From DAOTWP01 sp034435675 (GTDB lineage: Bacteria > Chloroflexota > Anaerolineae > Aggregatilineales > Phototrophicaceae), in contig DAOTWP010000169.1 of assembly GCA_034435675.1 (NCBI GenBank), positions 1 to 5,334 on the forward strand: a DNA stretch of 5,334 nucleotides, written 5' to 3'. How positions within the stretch are numbered: the first letter of the stretch is position 1; each line of letters starts with the position of its first letter. The translations under genes and the position numbers were made by a program. The notes beneath the pieces were generated by a model. It ran no database searches, had not been told where the DNA came from, and worked only from the letters and a program-made list of their open reading frames with translations. Positions 4,462 through 5,334 of the stretch are shown in pieces.

Positions 4462-5334
4462 ATGGCAACGATGATAATTGTAGCGCTGCCGTTTGTGCTG
4501 GCGCTGGGGCTGCCGTTCGTGCGGGCACGGCTGAGCGCTGCCGCGCAGGGCTGGCTGCTGGCGGCGGTCATGGCGGCGCTGGTGGGGCTGGCGCTGCTGC
4601 AACTGCCTGCTGTCACGGCAGAGGGCGCGCTGCTGACCAGCGTGGAATGGGTGCCACAGCTCGGCCTGAGCCTGACCTTCTATTTAGACGGGCTGGCACT
4701 GCTGTTCGTGCTGGTCGTCACGGGCATGGGCACGGCAATTGTGCTGTACGCCGGCTATTACTTCGAGGACCGCAGGGAGGCGGGGCGTTTTCTGGCGTTC
4801 CTGATGGTCTTCACCGGCAGTATGCTGGCGCTGGTCACGGCGGGCAATCTGCTGACGCTGTTCATCGCCTGGGAAGGCACAAGCATCGCCTCGTTCCTGC
4901 TGATCGGCTTCAAGGGCAAAGACCCTGCTGCCCGCGCTGGTGCGCTGCAAGCGCTGATGGTGACGGGCGGCGGTGGGCTGGCGCTGCTGGTCGGGCTGCT
5001 GCTGCTGGGCAGCGCGGCGGGCAGCATGGATCTGGCGCAGGTGCTTGCCAGCGGCGAAACACTGCGCGCGCATCCGTATTACGCTGCGATTGCTGTGCTG
5101 GTCTTTGTGGGCAGCTTTACCAAAAGTGCACAGTTCCCGTTTCATTTCTGGCTGCCGGGGGCGATGAGCGCGCCCAGCCCTGCCAGCGCGTTTCTGCACT
5201 CGGCAACGATGGTCAAGGCAGGCATCTACCTGCTGGCGCGGCTGACTCCGGCGCTGGGCGACACCGCGCTGTGGAGCAATACGCTGCTGGTCTTTGGGCT
5301 GGCGACCATGCTGCTGGGCGCGGTGCTGGCGCTG
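4462..5334 (+). CDS. mrpA: MrpA-like Na+/H+ antiporter subunit A, 3' end outside window
   Basis: The first 291 residues are visible and the frame stays open to the right edge. MrpA is the large membrane subunit of the multi-subunit Mrp cation/proton antiporter, related to complex I subunit NuoL; it exchanges Na+ for H+ across the cytoplasmic membrane in pH and sodium homeostasis. Seen here: a very hydrophobic N-terminus, the discontinuous-helix core with FIAWEGTSIASFLLIGFKG (Glu138, the conserved proton-pathway Glu), GSFTKSAQFPFHFWLPGAMSAP (Lys221) and ASAFLHSATMVKAGIYLLAR (His246, Lys252). The F-T-K-S-A-Q-F-P-F-H-F-W-L-P-G-A-M version, with M-V-K-A-G after it, is the MrpA rather than the NuoL form. 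The ATG at 4462 is fixed by GGAGGTGA (4450-4457) just upstream. Full-length MrpA proteins are usually well over 700 residues, so most of the gene and probably further mrp genes lie to the right. The promoter is not identified. Confidence 0.92.
   Translation, partial: MATMIIVALPFVLALGLPFVRARLSAAAQGWLLAAVMAALVGLALLQLPAVTAEGALLTSVEWVPQLGLSLTFYLDGLALLFVLVVTGMGTAIVLYAGYYFEDRREAGRFLAFLMVFTGSMLALVTAGNLLTLFIAWEGTSIASFLLIGFKGKDPAARAGALQALMVTGGGGLALLVGLLLLGSAAGSMDLAQVLASGETLRAHPYYAAIAVLVFVGSFTKSAQFPFHFWLPGAMSAPSPASAFLHSATMVKAGIYLLARLTPALGDTALWSNTLLVFGLATMLLGAVLAL

Noticed and set aside
4684..5199. A 171-codon minus-strand frame inside the mrpA-like gene
   Set aside because: It is antisense to highly conserved MrpA motifs; its Gln/Arg/His-rich composition marks it as a shadow.
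4462..5334. NuoL (complex I) instead of MrpA
   Set aside because: The Lys221 region reads FPFHFWLPGAMSAP followed by MVKAGIYLLAR, the MrpA form; NuoL typically has FPLHVWLPDAMEGPTP and a different following segment.

Overview
The window comes from a GC-rich bacterial chromosome, except for an AT-richer stretch between the two right-hand transcription units. No rRNA, tRNA, CRISPR array or transposase is visible. The gene set is GH18 chitinase, Lgt-like membrane protein, SpoIIAA/STAS-like protein, nitrilase-superfamily amidohydrolase and MrpA-type antiporter. Together with the GC content and the style of the small orphan proteins, this recalls Chloroflexota (Anaerolineae-like) genomes. That placement is an impression and rests on no marker gene.

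Layout. (1) Positions 1-926, plus strand: the 3' part of a GH18 glycoside hydrolase (chitinase-like), with its 5' end outside the window. (2) Positions 1009-3792, minus strand: a compact, probably co-transcribed run of five genes. In order of transcription they are an Lgt-like integral membrane protein, a 141-residue STAS-like protein, a carbon-nitrogen hydrolase, a 68-residue orphan protein and a 133-residue NTF2-like protein. Gaps are 12, 37, 15 and -1 bases, and every gene has a plausible Shine-Dalgarno sequence. (3) Positions 3793-4461: a 669-base divergent intergenic region. It holds a candidate promoter for the minus-strand operon, an AT-rich block, a strong hairpin and a degenerate 101-base palindromic repeat of the 'CCCTCACCC...GGGTGAGGG' type. 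(4) Positions 4462-5334, plus strand: the first 291 residues of an MrpA-like Na+/H+ antiporter subunit, running off the right edge.

How the parts may work together. The chitinase converges on the operon and is probably unrelated to it. MrpA is probably the first gene of an mrp cation/proton antiporter operon continuing to the right. The five-gene operon is the least ordinary part. Its first product has the Lgt (prolipoprotein diacylglyceryl transferase) layout and keeps the motif histidine, but several residues essential in E. coli Lgt appear to be replaced, so it may be a pseudoenzyme or carry out another reaction. It is followed by a protein of unknown role and a soluble Glu-Lys-Cys amidohydrolase with an intact catalytic triad. 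I cannot name a pathway for this set. It is the best candidate here for something undescribed, but the evidence is only gene order and residue changes.
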